A DNA stretch of 64,000 nucleotides from Aspidapion aeneum. Its lineage: Eukaryota > Arthropoda > Insecta > Coleoptera > Brentidae. The notes below the pieces were generated by a model. It made no database searches. It was not told the DNA's origin and saw only the letters and a list, made by a program, of their open reading frames with translations. Shown here one piece after another: positions 31,901-44,357 of this stretch (the stretch's first letter is position 1; every line of letters starts with the position of its first letter). Both the position numbers and the translations under genes were made by a program. Where the stretch lies: positions 36,113,851 through 36,177,850 of the forward strand of contig OY755047.1 of NCBI GenBank assembly GCA_963576565.1, written 5' to 3'.

Positions 31901-34900
31901 CCTCCCTCGTCTGCTTTGCAGATGGCTCTAGACTTATTTTAAAAAATGCGACAGGTGCAGGCATTTACATGGAAAATACCGCCCATCAAAGAAACTACTC
32001 CCTAGGATGCCAAGTATATGCTATAAAAGCTATGGCTAAGGAGGAAATAACAAGAAAAGGAGTGTAAACGCTAATCTGGGAGGTTAATTCTTAAATACCT
32101 AACATAGGAAAGGTCGCATGGGAACGTTCCTTTGACGAATACAAGGGTAAAATGCTATACCCCGATTCACAGCGGACTAAACCTGAGGTCATACTTCAAG
32201 CACCCGTCCGTTGATAAACGTTTTACTGCTTTAGATCAGGTGTACGGTCACCGAAGAAACTTTTAAAAAATTGAAAGCTTCGGCCAAGTTCGCCGTAAAA
32301 TTCAGGTCGAGGAAACGTCCCGTGCTATCTTTACTAAGATCGTCCAGGACCAACCGCCTGCTCGGACAGCCAGGCGGTAGTGAAATCATATATAGGCTCC
32401 TAAATTCGCGTTTGTTTTAAGATCCTGTGAAACCGCTGATAAATTGGCCAAAAGGGGAAAAAAGCAAACTTGTGTAGGCCCTAAACCTGCCCTTACTGCT
32501 GACCGGAGAGGAAATAAGATCAGGGGTTAGATTCTTGAAAATCTTAGAAAATATCTCACGGGAACACATGACATCATTAGGTAATGCTATTGGTCAAAGG
32601 CACATTGAAGTGCGATCGGTTCTACGATATTCCAGATTCCACATCCAGCCCTTAGCAAGTGGACATCCAATAAACTATTAAAGCCTGGGCCAATGCTAAC
32701 AAGTTTCTAAGGAGACTATCAGCTTTAGCAAAACCGTAAGGGATTTGTTGCTGGGCAGCAAAAGAAGACACGTGAATCTTCTGATCCGTGTGCTCACAGG
32801 AGACTGTGCACTAGACGGATATTTTAGTTAGCTCAAAATAAAAGATGACAGGACATGCCCTGAATGGCGAGAGAAAAATATTATTATTTCCTGGCGCAGT
32901 GGGAAGGACATAAAGGAGTGATAAGATAATTAGTTATGGTCGAGAAGCATTAGTCCCCACTCCCTTGAGTGGTACGATATCATCTATAATGTCGGATGGA
33001 AAGAAGCAAGATATGCGACATAGGGTGGCAAAGCGGGCTTGTGTCTAGGCCAACTTGACAAGCCTAAAGCTTCCTTCTTCTTAGGATATTTATTATTCCT
33101 TGCCCTCGTGCTCCTAACTCCCTTCGTTGTTTTAGTTTATATTATCCCTGCTAGTTTGTTGGATAACGTGGTTTAAATAAATAACTGTTTTATTCTAACT
33201 TTTTAAAGAGCTGATTACCATAATTTATCCAATACTAGAAAACTTACGCTGTATCCATAAACAAAATGCTCGGTAATATTTCATGTTTAGAGATTTTACA
33301 AATGGCCAGACCACTTAGGAAAGAAAAATAATGTGCACTAAGATCTTCAAGGCACAACCCCCTGCTCGGATAGCCAGGCGGCAGTAAAACCATATATGAT
33401 TGCTTCTAAATCCGCGTTTGTTTTAAGACTGCTCTAAAATACTGTAAGGACTGTTCGAGACAAAGGAGGTCCAGCTCTTGTGGGATCTAAGCGGTATAGT
33501 CATCCCGGGCAACAAAAAGGCCAGTAAATTGGCCAAAAGAGCAAAGTTCTGTAGGCTCTAAACCTGCCCAGACTGCTAACCAGAGAGCAAATAAGATCAG
33601 GGGTTAGATTCTTGAGAATCTTAGAAAATATCTTACGGGAACACATGACATCATTATATACTGCTATTGGTCAAAGGAACGATTAAGTGCGATCGGTCCT
33701 ACGATATTCCAGATTCCACATTCAGCCCTTAGCAAGTGGACCCTTAATAAACTGTTGAAGCCGGGGCCAATGCTAACAACTTTGGAAAGTCTACGGAGAC
33801 TATCAGCTTTAGCAAAACGAAAAGGGATTGGCTGCTGGGCAGAAAAAGAAGACACGTGAATCTTCTGATTCGAGTGCTCACAGCACACTGTGCACTTGAC
33901 GAATATTTTAGGAGTGCAGGACTTGCCCTGAATGCCGAGAAAAAGAAAAAAGAGAATTATCTAGGGTCGAGAATCTTAAATCCTCCAATAGGTAGGATAT
34001 CATCTTATACAGCAACGAAAGCTAACCTCCATGAGAAGAGTGCCGGGTGAAAAGGAGCAACTAGAGATGCCACATGGGGTGGAAAAAAGGGCTTGTACCT
34101 AGGCCAACTTGCCAACCCTTAGGCCTCCTTCTCATAACCAGAAAACTTTAAAATACTATTCTATAAAAGTTTAATCGACTAATAAACGACGCTTTTAGCA
34201 TGCAAAATTGTCTGTGTGGTAAAGTACGCTGTATCCATAAACAAAATCCTCGGTAATATTTCATTTTTAGAGATTTTCCAAATAGCCAGACAGCTTAGGA
34301 AAGAAAAATAATGTGCACTAAGATCTTCAAGGACCAACCTCCTGCTCGGACAGCCAGGCGGAAGTAAAACCGTATATGGTTGCTCCTAAATCCGCGTTTG
34401 TTTTAAGAATGCTTTAAAACACTGTAAAGAATGGTCGAAACAAAGAAGGTCCAGCTCTTGTGGGATCCAAGCGATATAGGGAACCCTGGGAACAAAAAGA
34501 CCGATAAATTGGCCAAAAGGGAAAAAGAACAAAGTTGTGTAGGTCCTAAACCTGCCCAGACAGCAGACCAGAGATAAGATCAGGAGTTAAATTCTTGAAA
34601 ATCTTTTCACGGGTACACATATATATCTGCTATTGGTCAAAGGAACACGGTCCTACGATATTCCAGATTCCACATCCAGCCCTTAGCAAGTAGACACCCA
34701 ATAAACTATTGAAGCGTGGGCCAATGCTAACAACTTTAGAAAGTTTAAGGAGACTATCAGCTTTAGCAAAACCAAAAGGGATTGGTTGCTAGGCAGAACA
34801 AAAAGACACGTGAGTCTTCTGATTCGTATGCTCACAGGAGACTCTGCACTAGACGGATATTTTAGTGAGCTCAAAATAAAACATGACAGGACATAACCTG

Positions 34901-35880
34901 AACGCCGAGACAAAGAAAAAAATGTTGTACTTCCTAGCACAGTGAATTATTTAGGGTCGGGAAGCTTAACTCCTCCAAATGGTAGGATATCATACCTATA
35001 CCAGAGAGAAAATAAGATCAGGGGTTTGATTCTTGAAAATCTTAGAAAATATCTCACGGGAACACCTGACATCATTATATACTGCTATTGGTCAAAGGAA
35101 CGTTTAAGTGCGATCGGTCCTACGATATTCCAGATTCCACATCCAGCCCTTAGCAAGTGGACACCCAATAAACTATTGAAGCGTGGGCCAATGCTAACAA
35201 CTTTGGAAAGTCTAAGGAGACTATCAGCTTTAGCAAAACCAAAAGGGATTGGTTGCTGGGCGGAAAAAGAAGACACGTGAATCTGATTCGTGTGCTCACT
35301 GTGCACTGGAAGGATATTTTAGTTAGCTCAAAATAAAACATGACAGGACATGGCCTGAATGCCGAGAGAAAGAAAAAAGTATTTTACTTCCTGGCACAGT
35401 GAATTATTTAGGATCGGGAAGCTTAAGTCCTCCAAGTGGTAGGATATCATCTTATATACCAACCAAACCTGACCTTCATTAGAAGAGTGTCGGGTGACAA
35501 AAAGGACTTGTGTCTAATCCAACTTGACAAGCCTAAGGCGTCCTTCTTCTTAGGGTATTTATTATTCCTTGCCCTCGTGCTACTAACTATCTCCGTTGTT
35601 TTAGTTTATATTATCCCTGCTATTTTGTTGGGTAACGTGGTTTAAATAAATAACTGCTTTTATTCTAACTTGTTAAAGAGCTGATCACCATAATTTATCC
35701 GATACTAGAAAACTTTAAAATGGCATTCTATAAAAGTTTGATCGAACAATAAACGACGCTTTTAGCATGCAAAATTTACTGTGTAGTAAAGTACGCTGTA
35801 TCCATAAACAAAATCCTCGGTAATATTTCATTTTTAGAGATTTTACAAATGGCCAGACCGCTTAGGAAAGAAAAATAATG
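31901..35880 (+). pseudogene. LINE RNase H / 3' region, repeated in tandem
   Basis: The start encodes an RNase H beginning (CFADGSRLILKNATGAGIYM, GCQVYAIKAMAKEE). Then blocks of a LINE 3' end recur in the same order and strand. The D-x-Q-A-A-like block CTGCTCGGACAGCCAGGCGG is at about 32359, 33361 and 34342; TADKLAKRGKK-like at 32440, 33520 and 34505; CCAGATTCCACATCCAGCCC at about 32631, 33710, 34667 and 35129; the zinc-finger-like tail RVLTGDCALDGYF at about 32800, 33880 and 34830; and the terminal CCTTCTTCTTAGGRTATTTAT at 33072 and 35542. Frames are broken throughout. This is an I/LOA-type LINE end amplified as partial tandem units of about 0.5-1 kb. Confidence 0.7.
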
Positions 35881-37839
35881 TGTACACACAATGTCTATAT
35901 TCAGTTCAACACTCTATTTCATCCCATATTACCTTTGTTATCAAGTCAGCTTTCTCTTTTTGATGCAAGGAAATACAAAAGTATTACCTTGGCGAAGTAA
36001 GGGCGGTTAAAAAGCGCGCATGAAGAGTAATTCTATTTAAAGACTTTTAACAAATTAAAGCGATTTAAACCCCAACATCATACGTCAGCGTTTAAGTCGA
36101 GCAATTTTTTAGAGCTGATTTATATTGGAAAAAGTCCTTCATCTAGCACTTCTTCGATAAAAAATAAGATATAGGAACTTATTTTGATGATTTATGAATA
36201 ATTAGTAGCGGCTCGTGAGGTAGTGCCACGGTGCCAGGAAACTACCCTATTTTTATGCAAAAACACGTTTCTTTTTTTTTCCTATTCTTAAAACATCTTT
36301 ATAGGTTTTTAATTTATTTTATGCATTTCTTTTTAGTTTGTTAATTATATGTAATTTGGTAACCCTGTGCAATTCTATGGATCACACTCCGACACGACGC
36401 GACGCGATGAATGAACCACTAAAACCCAAAGCAATAGAGATAGATTTTATTAGCAGCCTATATCAGCGACAGAGATAGAGAGATTTAGTGTTGTTTAAAT
36501 ACGAAAAATCAAAGAAACTTTGTGCCTGGCACAGGCCATCAGTTAGTCGTATTACTCATATTGTAGAGACCCCGTATGTAGGTACGACATATTAAAAACA
36601 ATGTCATACATACAGGATCTTTAAATTACATGAGATACAAACAATAATAAAATACAAGTTTACTTTTTTAAAATATGGTTTATTGTAGACAAAATCAAAG
36701 TTAAAAAAACCTAACAAATTTTAACCTATTTATCAATGTTACGTTAAACTTTTGTGTAGGTAATCAATACAAAAAATATTCTTTAAAAAAGGTATAGGTC
36801 AAACATCATTTGTTTTAATAAAAGCTAACGTGAAAGGGGTGCATAATAAATCTAAAATATTTCATGGGAAATGGGGGATCCCCGCATTTTGTACGGGTTA
36901 TCGCCGGCGGCGCCCATTTGCCGGACATAGCCGATTAGCCAAGCTCGAGAGTTTACGATTTCCAACCCTATTCAGCACACAGTGGTTCAATCAATTAAGT
37001 TTTTCAAGCCTTAGACGTTACATTCGCGTAATAAATTAGATACTTTTTGTTTGATATACCTGAGTTACAGAGTTTTTCATAGTCAAGAAAAAGAGATATG
37101 TAATATTTTTTTAAATTTTTATTTAAATAGGACAGTGAAAAAAATCACCAGAATTCAGTATTTTAAAAAAAGTTTTTACCATTTCACCAAATGGGTTGAA
37201 AAATCATGAAATCTGGTGAATTTTCACCAGACCTGGCAACACTGATCTCACCGAAACTGATGGCCAGTCTTTTTAAAGGAGTGGTAAGAGAAGGGGGCCA
37301 CAAGACCCACTCACATCTGAATCATCATTATGTCCCATTAAAATGTTTTTGGCCCATTCTAAGGAGTTCTTGGTCAGTTTATATTTCTTTTGAACCTTTA
37401 TTTCGAAAACTATTTTTGCCATAAAAGTATGAATCACTTTTAAAACCTTTATTTCCTACAACTTATTTTTGGGCTTCTCTGAATTATTTAATTGCAACGA
37501 GGCTTCTGTCTATTAAGTGATATAAACCAAATACTTGGATAAATTCCCTGATTAAATACTTGTATAAATTCTCCGCTTTTGGCCTCTCCAGGAAACCTGA
37601 TGAATTTGGCGAATTATCTGATATTTATAGGCTACATGACCGAAGTTGCACTCAAAGTGCAGGTAGATTGTCGAGACTCGGGAAACTAAATACCGAGTTA
37701 TGTATATTGGGAAGAAGAAACTCGTGTTTCCATAACACTATTTAAGTTAAGTACTGTCAGATAATTGCCCGAGTGTACTTTTTATCGAATAAGACAGTTC
37801 ACTAGTGCAACACGAGCTCGGAGAGCCCGTGCTACCAAG
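35881..37839. other. Region without recognised gene
   Basis: AT-rich. 36204-36240 (AGTAGCGGCTCGTGAGGTAG) resembles one terminus of a hAT-like MITE. 37140-37245 has a small inverted ACCAG/CTGGT structure around TTCACCA. The open frames at 36830, 37206 and 37560 show no known domain. Confidence 0.35.
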
Positions 37840-38470
37840 TGAAACCAAGGCCAACAAAAAAATACAGGCCACGACCCTGAAAAAATCACCTGTTATGGTG
37901 GGCTAAATTTTACATTAAGTGTTATGTGTTGATTATGGCATTTGTTTTTTTGTTTGTTAAACTTTTTTGATTTTTTAATAATTTTTTACAATAAACTTCA
38001 TTTAGAATCAAAAAATACCAGTGTTAATCTTTTTAAAACAAAACTACACTACAAAAAATAATTTTTTAATGTTGTAATTTTTGTAAACACATGTAAATAT
38101 CAAGTTTTAAAAGTATGCGGAATATAAACAAATAGATGTAAATAAGCCGATTACCTTCCACGCAGAAACGAACACATTCGCGTCTGCTTTAAATTTAATT
38201 TTTGTTTGAGCTAATGAAGCGGCTCTGAAAAATTAAGGACTACTATACATTTTAAAAAAATTGTTCTACATGAATATGGTAAATAAAATCTGAAAACCGG
38301 TTTTATTTAAAAAAAAAACAAATATTCATGAATCGTCATTCCAACTTCAATATTTTAAAGCTGTATCGTGACGTGACCAACAAAAAGAAAATCAGCCTTC
38401 ACTGTGACGTCAACAAAGTTGTAGATGGTGGCCCGTCCGTTTTGATTGCCCTGGTGAAACATAGGGTTTC
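37840..38470 (+). repeat. Direct repeat D, copy 1
   Basis: AAGGCCAACAAAAAAATAC, then a long T/A stretch, then TTTAAATTTAATTTTTGT and GTGACGTCAACAAAG to GCCCGTCCGTTTTGATTG. The same blocks occur in the same order in 38710-39820. Confidence 0.65.
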
Positions 38471-38709
38471 GTCGCTCAGATGTTAAAACCTCGTATCTCA
38501 AAAGCACAATTTTCAGGAAATGAGAAATATGAGGTTTTGACATCTGACTTATTCCGGTCGCGAGATACGAGTAAATTATATTCAGGGTCTTTGTTACCTA
38601 ATCAAGTTACTAGGTTTTGAAATCGATGGAATATGAATTCATATTCTTAATGAAACTCATGTTGAGATACGAGGTTTTGGCATCTGGGCGACGGTTTGTG
38701 AGTTGCAAG

Positions 38710-39820
38710 TGAGATCCAAGGCCAACAAAAAAATACGACCCTGAAAGAATCATCTATTCTCTCTGAATAATTTTTACATTCCGTCTTATGGAAGAATAGA
38801 GATATTTTCGCGATATTTTCAAAATGGCACTTCAGATTTTCGTGAAATCTGACTTAAAATATTCGCCGAGATCATCACGATATTCCACCAAACTTTTGTG
38901 AGAATGAAGGATAATTAAAAGGTTAAATTATTCAAGATGAATTTCACATACACAAGTTCATTTAAAATCCAAAAATACCCATGTTAAACTTTTCAAAACA
39001 AAATTAGACTACAAACAAAATTTGTTTTGATGTAGTGTTTTTTGTAAACGCATGTAAATAACTTTATACATTTTGAAAAGTGTATCGAATATAAATATTT
39101 AGAAATCAAAGCAAATTTTAGAGGTGTGATCAAAGTAGTAGTACCCCGGTAGGAGACAGAGAAAAATTGACCTCCTTTCGCGATGGCCAAATTTGAAGAA
39201 TTATTAAAAGGTGAAAACCGTATCTTTATCCGTCAAATCATCAATCCAACGGTCAAATTTAATATGTCTTTTTTAATTTTTGGCCCTCTTTTTGATTTAT
39301 TTTCAAAATCAGTCTAAATTTTTTTTTAAATAACGTATATCAGTTTTTTAAAATTATTTCTTTATATTCTATTATATTTTTTCTTTTACGTTGTTAAAGG
39401 CGGCAGGGTAGTGCCGTGGTATAGTTGTCGGCTTCACATGCAGAAGGTACCAGGGTCGCGCCTCGGACAAAAATGCAAAAAAAAAGTTTCGTCGCCCTGC
39501 CGCCCACTTCCTTTTCAGCGTTCAACAGTCGTCATCGAATTGGCGTGCGCACAAAATACTGACATTCTTTTCGGTTTAAATTTAATTTTTGTGTAAGCTA
39601 ACAAAGCGAATCAAACAAATTAAGGATTTCTATACATTAAAAAAAATGTTTTATAAGGCTATTTTAAAAACAATCTCAAAGTTGGCTTGTTTAAAAAAAA
39701 ACAATTAATTGAACTGACAATCAGCTGTGATGGATATGACCATCGAAACAAAATCCTTGCTACGTGTGTGACGTCAACAAAGTGGTAGTAGCCCGTCCAT
39801 TTTGATAGCCCTGCATAATT
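38710..39820 (+). repeat. Direct repeat D, copy 2
   Basis: Diverged second copy, longer because a tRNA-related insertion (39399-39504) and adjacent sequence lie within it. It ends GTGACGTCAACAAAGTGG and GCCCGTCCATTTTGATAG. Confidence 0.65.
39399..39504 (+). repeat. tRNA-like element bounded by inverted GGCGGCAGGG
   Basis: Between perfect 10-bp arms GGCGGCAGGG (39399) and CCCTGCCGCC (39495) lies a sequence with an A-box-like GCCGTGGTATAGTTGTCGG and a decayed B box GGGTCGCGCCTC at tRNA-like spacing, then an A run. It resembles a tRNA-derived SINE head and is not a functional tRNA. Confidence 0.5.
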
Positions 39821-40753
39821 TTGTTATGTAATTTTTAACTTTCTTGTTTTTAAATATTTAAATCACAGTTTCGTGTTTCAATATTTTAGATATTTAAAAA
39901 TGCTGTTTAATTATATTTGTATTAGTATGAAAAAATAATTAGCCTCCTCCTGCAGAAACTAAGTTAAAAATTGTCAAACGTGTTTTACCAGCCAGGGGTA
40001 TCAAAAAGTTAGCAAATCATATTGATTTTGATACAAGACTGTTTATAGTCCAATATCTTATAACACTAAACATTCATTAAAGGTTAATTTAAACGATTTA
40101 AACAAATCGCATTAAAATACGCATATCAGTCAAAAAAAACTATTATTCGAAGATCACATAATAATGCATATTTAACCGAATCAAATTGGGCAATTATGAG
40201 GGGTTTAAGGTACTTCCAAACGCAATGCCGCCGTATTATCCATAGGAGCCCACATAGCACAATAATCACATCAACGTTAAATTAACGTGAACAAAAATAA
40301 TAAAGTTATTTTTTACTAGAAAACCACTTCATACCATGTAATATTTGTTTAAATCTATATGATTAAAGATCAAGCTATAAAAATGTAATTTTTGCTGAAG
40401 TTTCTGGTGCTGTGTATATAACGTCTTTTTTACCCCCGTTATTTTCATGTGCCAAATTCATACTTGAAAAGTCCTCCACAACATGTTCTAAAACGAAACT
40501 AGATTAAGACTTCTCAAACTTACTAACTTTTTGCGTCTTTTTTTCACGTTTTTTTAATAACTTTTTTTTAACTTAAAAGTGACGCGAAGGAAGTTCTAAA
40601 AGTTCACTAGTTTAAGACTACAACACTTAAAAACAAATTTCAAAGATAGATAATCCGTATATCAAAAGAGCAGAGGGCGCGCGCGATTCCGGTCGATTTG
40701 ACACGAGAGCATATTATGGGCGATTAAATATTTAGCGAGTATAATAATACACA
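39821..40753. other. Unassigned AT-rich region
   Basis: No gene or family recognised. Confidence 0.35.
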
Positions 40754-40945
40754 AACGTAAAGTTTAGTACCCGTGAATAAACAAAACAATAATTTCTCAT
40801 GGCTAAGCGGGTATAGAAAGATTTTGTTTCTCTTGTATTTTTCCGTGGGCAGCTTGAAAGCTGTACACCCACGGGGGTTCAAGATCTAATGGACAATAGG
40901 GACTCTTCAGAACACTGCATGGTCAATGTGACACGTTTTTAAAGA
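40754..40945 (+). repeat. Dispersed repeat R, copy 3
   Basis: AAACGTAAAGTTTAGTACC, CTCATGGCTAAGCGGGTA, then CAAGATCTAATGGACAAT and CAGAACACTGCATGGTCAA. The phrase GCCTAGCCACGAAAATTTG at 41129-41147 is an inverse of its start, so the unit may be an inverted-repeat element ending there. Confidence 0.65.
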
Positions 40946-41149
40946 GACGGTATATAAAGAGAAATGAAAAATAATGCCTGCGATACCGTTTGCTTTTTAC
41001 ACAAGCGGCGAAATCTACCAAATACAAAAGAAACTACCAGAGTAAAAACAAAAGGCAGGCAGATGAAACGAAAAACAGTACCTATGACCTTAGGTCGGCT
41101 CCAAGCCTAATTGCATTTTTGCCGCCTAGCCACGAAAATTTGTTGTTTT

Positions 41150-41990
41150 TTTTATAATAATATAATTTTTAAAGTTATTTATGTAATCGACGGTATTTAT
41201 TTCCATTTTATAAACAAACGATGACAAAAACAAACAATGACACGCGACCGGCAAGGCTTTTTACTACTGACATACCCCAAATCAAAACAAACTTATACGT
41301 TTTCATTAAGGATAGAACCGGCAACACTAGAAAGGGCAACGAACGTTTTCGCACAATGAACTTGGCTGATGTTAACTAAAACACATTCCTCCCGCCGCCG
41401 CGCGAGAACAGCCACCGCTGAAAAACGTATGAAATTGAAACCTTACCCCGCGCGGCGCTGCCGGCTTGTAATTATTTACGCTAAAAAAGTTCACCCAATT
41501 AATCGCTTGTTGTTAACCACAGATAATAAAAAGAACTAGACAATCATGTCGTAAGGGATGATTTCACTATAAAAATACTGTTTGTTGTCTAGTTTTGGGA
41601 GGGCACTGCCCCGTTGCCCTTCCTGTAGCAGCCGCCACTGAGTAACATAATGCACTGGTAAAGTTGAAGTGTTATGTGTTCTTGGACTAATAGTTCAGAT
41701 TTTTCCCTCAAGTCTACGTCGTTAAAATGTCCCCAACGTGTCGAGACTGGACGATAAATTCGTAATTAGGGAGGCTGCCCCAAATGAGCGTCGCGGGTCC
41801 TATACGTTACTCGGACATGCTCTAGTTATAAATTTTTCCGGGCGTGACGTTCTTTTAAAGAGTTTAAAATTAACGGCAAGGCGAGGCAATTCCATTTTAT
41901 TAAGGAAATACTAAGGGCATTCTAAATGAGGTTTTCTATTAATTAACAAAAACTAATTGAAAGCATGAATTGGAAAACAGACACGAGGCA
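41150..41990. other. Region without recognised gene
   Basis: Mostly AT-rich with a GC-rich island at about 41388-41465. 41610-41640 (CCTGTAGCAGCCGCCACTG) looks like a hAT-type MITE terminus. Confidence 0.35.
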
Positions 41991-42049
41991 TTATACAGGG
42001 TGTTCTAATTTATTTGAAAAATCACGAGTGCGTGCGACAAAGAATATAA

Positions 42050-42483
42050 GGGCGTTTGCACACAGGACGGTAACGACACGATTTGCCACGAGCGATATAT
42101 CGCGCCGCATCCGCTGAGTGTTCGCCCACTACACGGTATATCGTGCGAAACTCACAACCAGTACTTTCATGGACTGCGCGCTATGAATGACAATAATGCA
42201 CTAAAAATATCGCTGGCGATATCGTGGTATGAGCTACAAATCATTTAATCCTATTGACGTTCAATAGTCAGGCGACCCAAATTCGCGCGTTTTTTGACCG
42301 CCAAATAGCAGGTTTTGTGCGGCACCGTCCTGCCGCGACAGTATTAAATATCGTCGCGGCATTTTTCAGCCAGTGAGCAACACTACATTTAATTGTATGA
42401 CAAATTTGTCGGTCGTTGCGATATCGCGTACGATTTATCGGAGGCAGCAAATCGCGCTCTTCCCATCCTGTGCGCAAACGCCC
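42050..42483. mobile_element. PIF/Harbinger-type MITE
   Basis: Terminal inverted repeats GGGCGTTTGCACACAGGACGG and its near-inverse CCATCCTGTGCGCAAACGCCC, flanked by TAA at 42047-42049 and 42484-42486. A 3-bp TAA duplication plus GGGC termini is the PIF/Harbinger signature. 434 bp, GC-richer than its surroundings, with many palindromic GCGATATCGC-like motifs, no transposase. The open frame on the minus strand across it is a by-product. Confidence 0.82.
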
Positions 42484-43049
42484 TAAAGGTATATGATGTA
42501 AGTGTGCAAGGCAGAGTCGACTAGCCAAAACGTAGGGCACTGGCTATCCTTTTCATGTACTTTTGAATTAGGCCAGTCATTAGAGTAAAAAAAAGACCAC
42601 CCGCTTGCAAAAGGTGGTGTAGTCGCGATTTTGACATATGGTGGTAACATTGGAGTCCTAAGTAAAATTAAGTTTTGGACCTTAGGGGGGGACGGCTCTC
42701 CCCGCCATCTTGGATTTAGTGTGCACAAAAAGGTTGTTTTTTAATTACCTGGTCCCTGTATATTTAACAAAAAAAAGTTTTAGACAAGAGTTAAAGACAA
42801 TAAAATTTCCTTCAAAAATGCTACGTCTTTTTGTCAGACGTATGGTTTTCGAGTTATGACGCTAAACATTTCGCGGCCATTTTGAATTTTGAATAACTTT
42901 TTTATTTAGTGGCCTTTAACTTCAAAACTGCTGCTGGAAAGTATGTTTGTGTCACGCCAGAGGCTAAACGGCTAAACCTGTCCTCCCTGCCGCCACCCAT
43001 CTCCCCTTCTGCCATTCCCCCCACAATATTCAAAAACCATATTCTCATA

Positions 43050-43545
43050 ATTTTATCAAGTATAGAGCGATTTCAAAAATTCTTTCTGCATACGCTCAGA
43101 TTTTTTTTTCCAAGACCAGTTTACTACTTCCTCTCCCCCTCTCTCCTTCCCGCCATCTTTATTAGTAATAGTTATAGCTATAACTTTCACAAATATAAAG
43201 CCATGTCAAAAGTTCTTTCTGCACACGCTTGAAGACTTTTTTCCAACATAATTTTACTAGTTTCTCCCTCCCTCTCTTCTCCCCTCCCTCCTTATTAGTA
43301 ATAGTTGTAGCTATACCTTCCACAAATATAGAGCGATTTCAAAAATTCTTTCTGCACATACTTTAAGTTTTAGTTTCCCCCTTCCTTTCCCTCTCTTCTC
43401 TCCACCCTCTTTATTAGTAATAGTTGTAGCTATACCTTTCACAAATTTAAAGCGATTTCAAAAATTCTTTCGGCACACGCTTTAAGATTTTTTTCGACAC
43501 CATTTTACTAGTTCCCTCCTCCCTCTCTCCTCCCTCACCTTCACT
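43050..43545 (+). repeat. Minisatellite of about 120-140 bp units
   Basis: Roughly four units containing GCGATTTCAAAAATTCTTTC, TGCACACGCTT, a C/T-rich stretch (CCTCCCTCTCTCC) and TTATTAGTAATAGTTGTAGC. Units start near 43066, 43203, 43332 and 43449. Confidence 0.75.
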
Positions 43546-44089
43546 CAATGGAAGGTAACACTGTTCGCGTCCGTAGAAAATCTACACGTTCTTTTTGGGT
43601 AAAGCTAAATGAATTGTAAATCCATAGTGCTTTTTATAAGGCTGAATAAGAATTAAACTTAAAAGTTGGAAATAAAAAAAAAATTAATAAAAAAACACTC
43701 AACGCTAAATTTACTTACAACTACTAGTCGCAGTTGGGTACAAAATTATCCAATAACCTGAGTCATGAAAATACAAAACTGAATAATTTCGTAAGTGCGC
43801 TTTGGGCATCAAAACTAGAAGTTGTAGCATGTCGTATATTATAGGTATACCTATCAATTTTGTACTCAATTGAGACTAGTACTTACAAGTAAATTTAGCA
43901 GTTGGGCGTTTTTTATTAAAAAAAATTTTCATGAGCTTTTTTTTGAGGAAATAAAGACCAACTAGCCCATAAAATAAGACATCATTGAGTTCTCTGGGTA
44001 GTACTCTTGCTGAGATACGAACACTGAAGTGTTCGTAGTGCACCCGTTTCCTATGAATTTTCATAGTATATGCATAATAAACCGAAATT
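43546..44089. other. Unassigned region
   Basis: No gene or family recognised. Confidence 0.35.
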
Positions 44090-44357
44090 ATTCCGTTTTT
44101 TCATTTTCTACACTCTTAACACGAACACGGAACCATCCGCTTACCGTGACTTCCGAACCACGGCCTTGTATAGGTCACCAACTTTGCCTACTTCGTTGAT
44201 GGCCGAACTTCGCCCAAGACAGGCTTTATACCTACCTCCGGTGAATCTATATTCACAAACGGACAGTAAGTTCGAGTTTGTACTGGCAGGCATGAGGATC
44301 GAACTCATTACCCTCCGATCGTAAAACGGACGCGCGCCCACTGAACCATCAGGGCCC
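44090..44357 (-). repeat. tRNA-derived SINE
   Basis: On the minus strand the head begins GGGCCCTGATGGTTCAGTGG (A-box region), with the B box GAGTTCGATCCTC about 50 bases on. A body follows that is unrelated to a tRNA and ends near an A-rich tail at about 44090. The anticodon stem is not matched to any tRNA and there is no proper acceptor, so this is a SINE and not a tRNA gene. Confidence 0.6.

Noticed and set aside
36204..41640. A single 5.4-kb hAT element bounded by GTAGCGGCTCGTGAG and CAGCCGCCACTG
   Set aside because: The two ends match only over a short core and many unrelated repeats lie between; no shared target duplication could be found.
41995..42765. Element with CAGGGTG / CCCTGTAT ends around the Harbinger MITE
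   Set aside because: Only about nine terminal bases match; insufficient to bound an element.
44281..44357. Functional tRNA gene on the minus strand
   Set aside because: Acceptor ends do not pair properly and the sequence runs into a SINE-like body.
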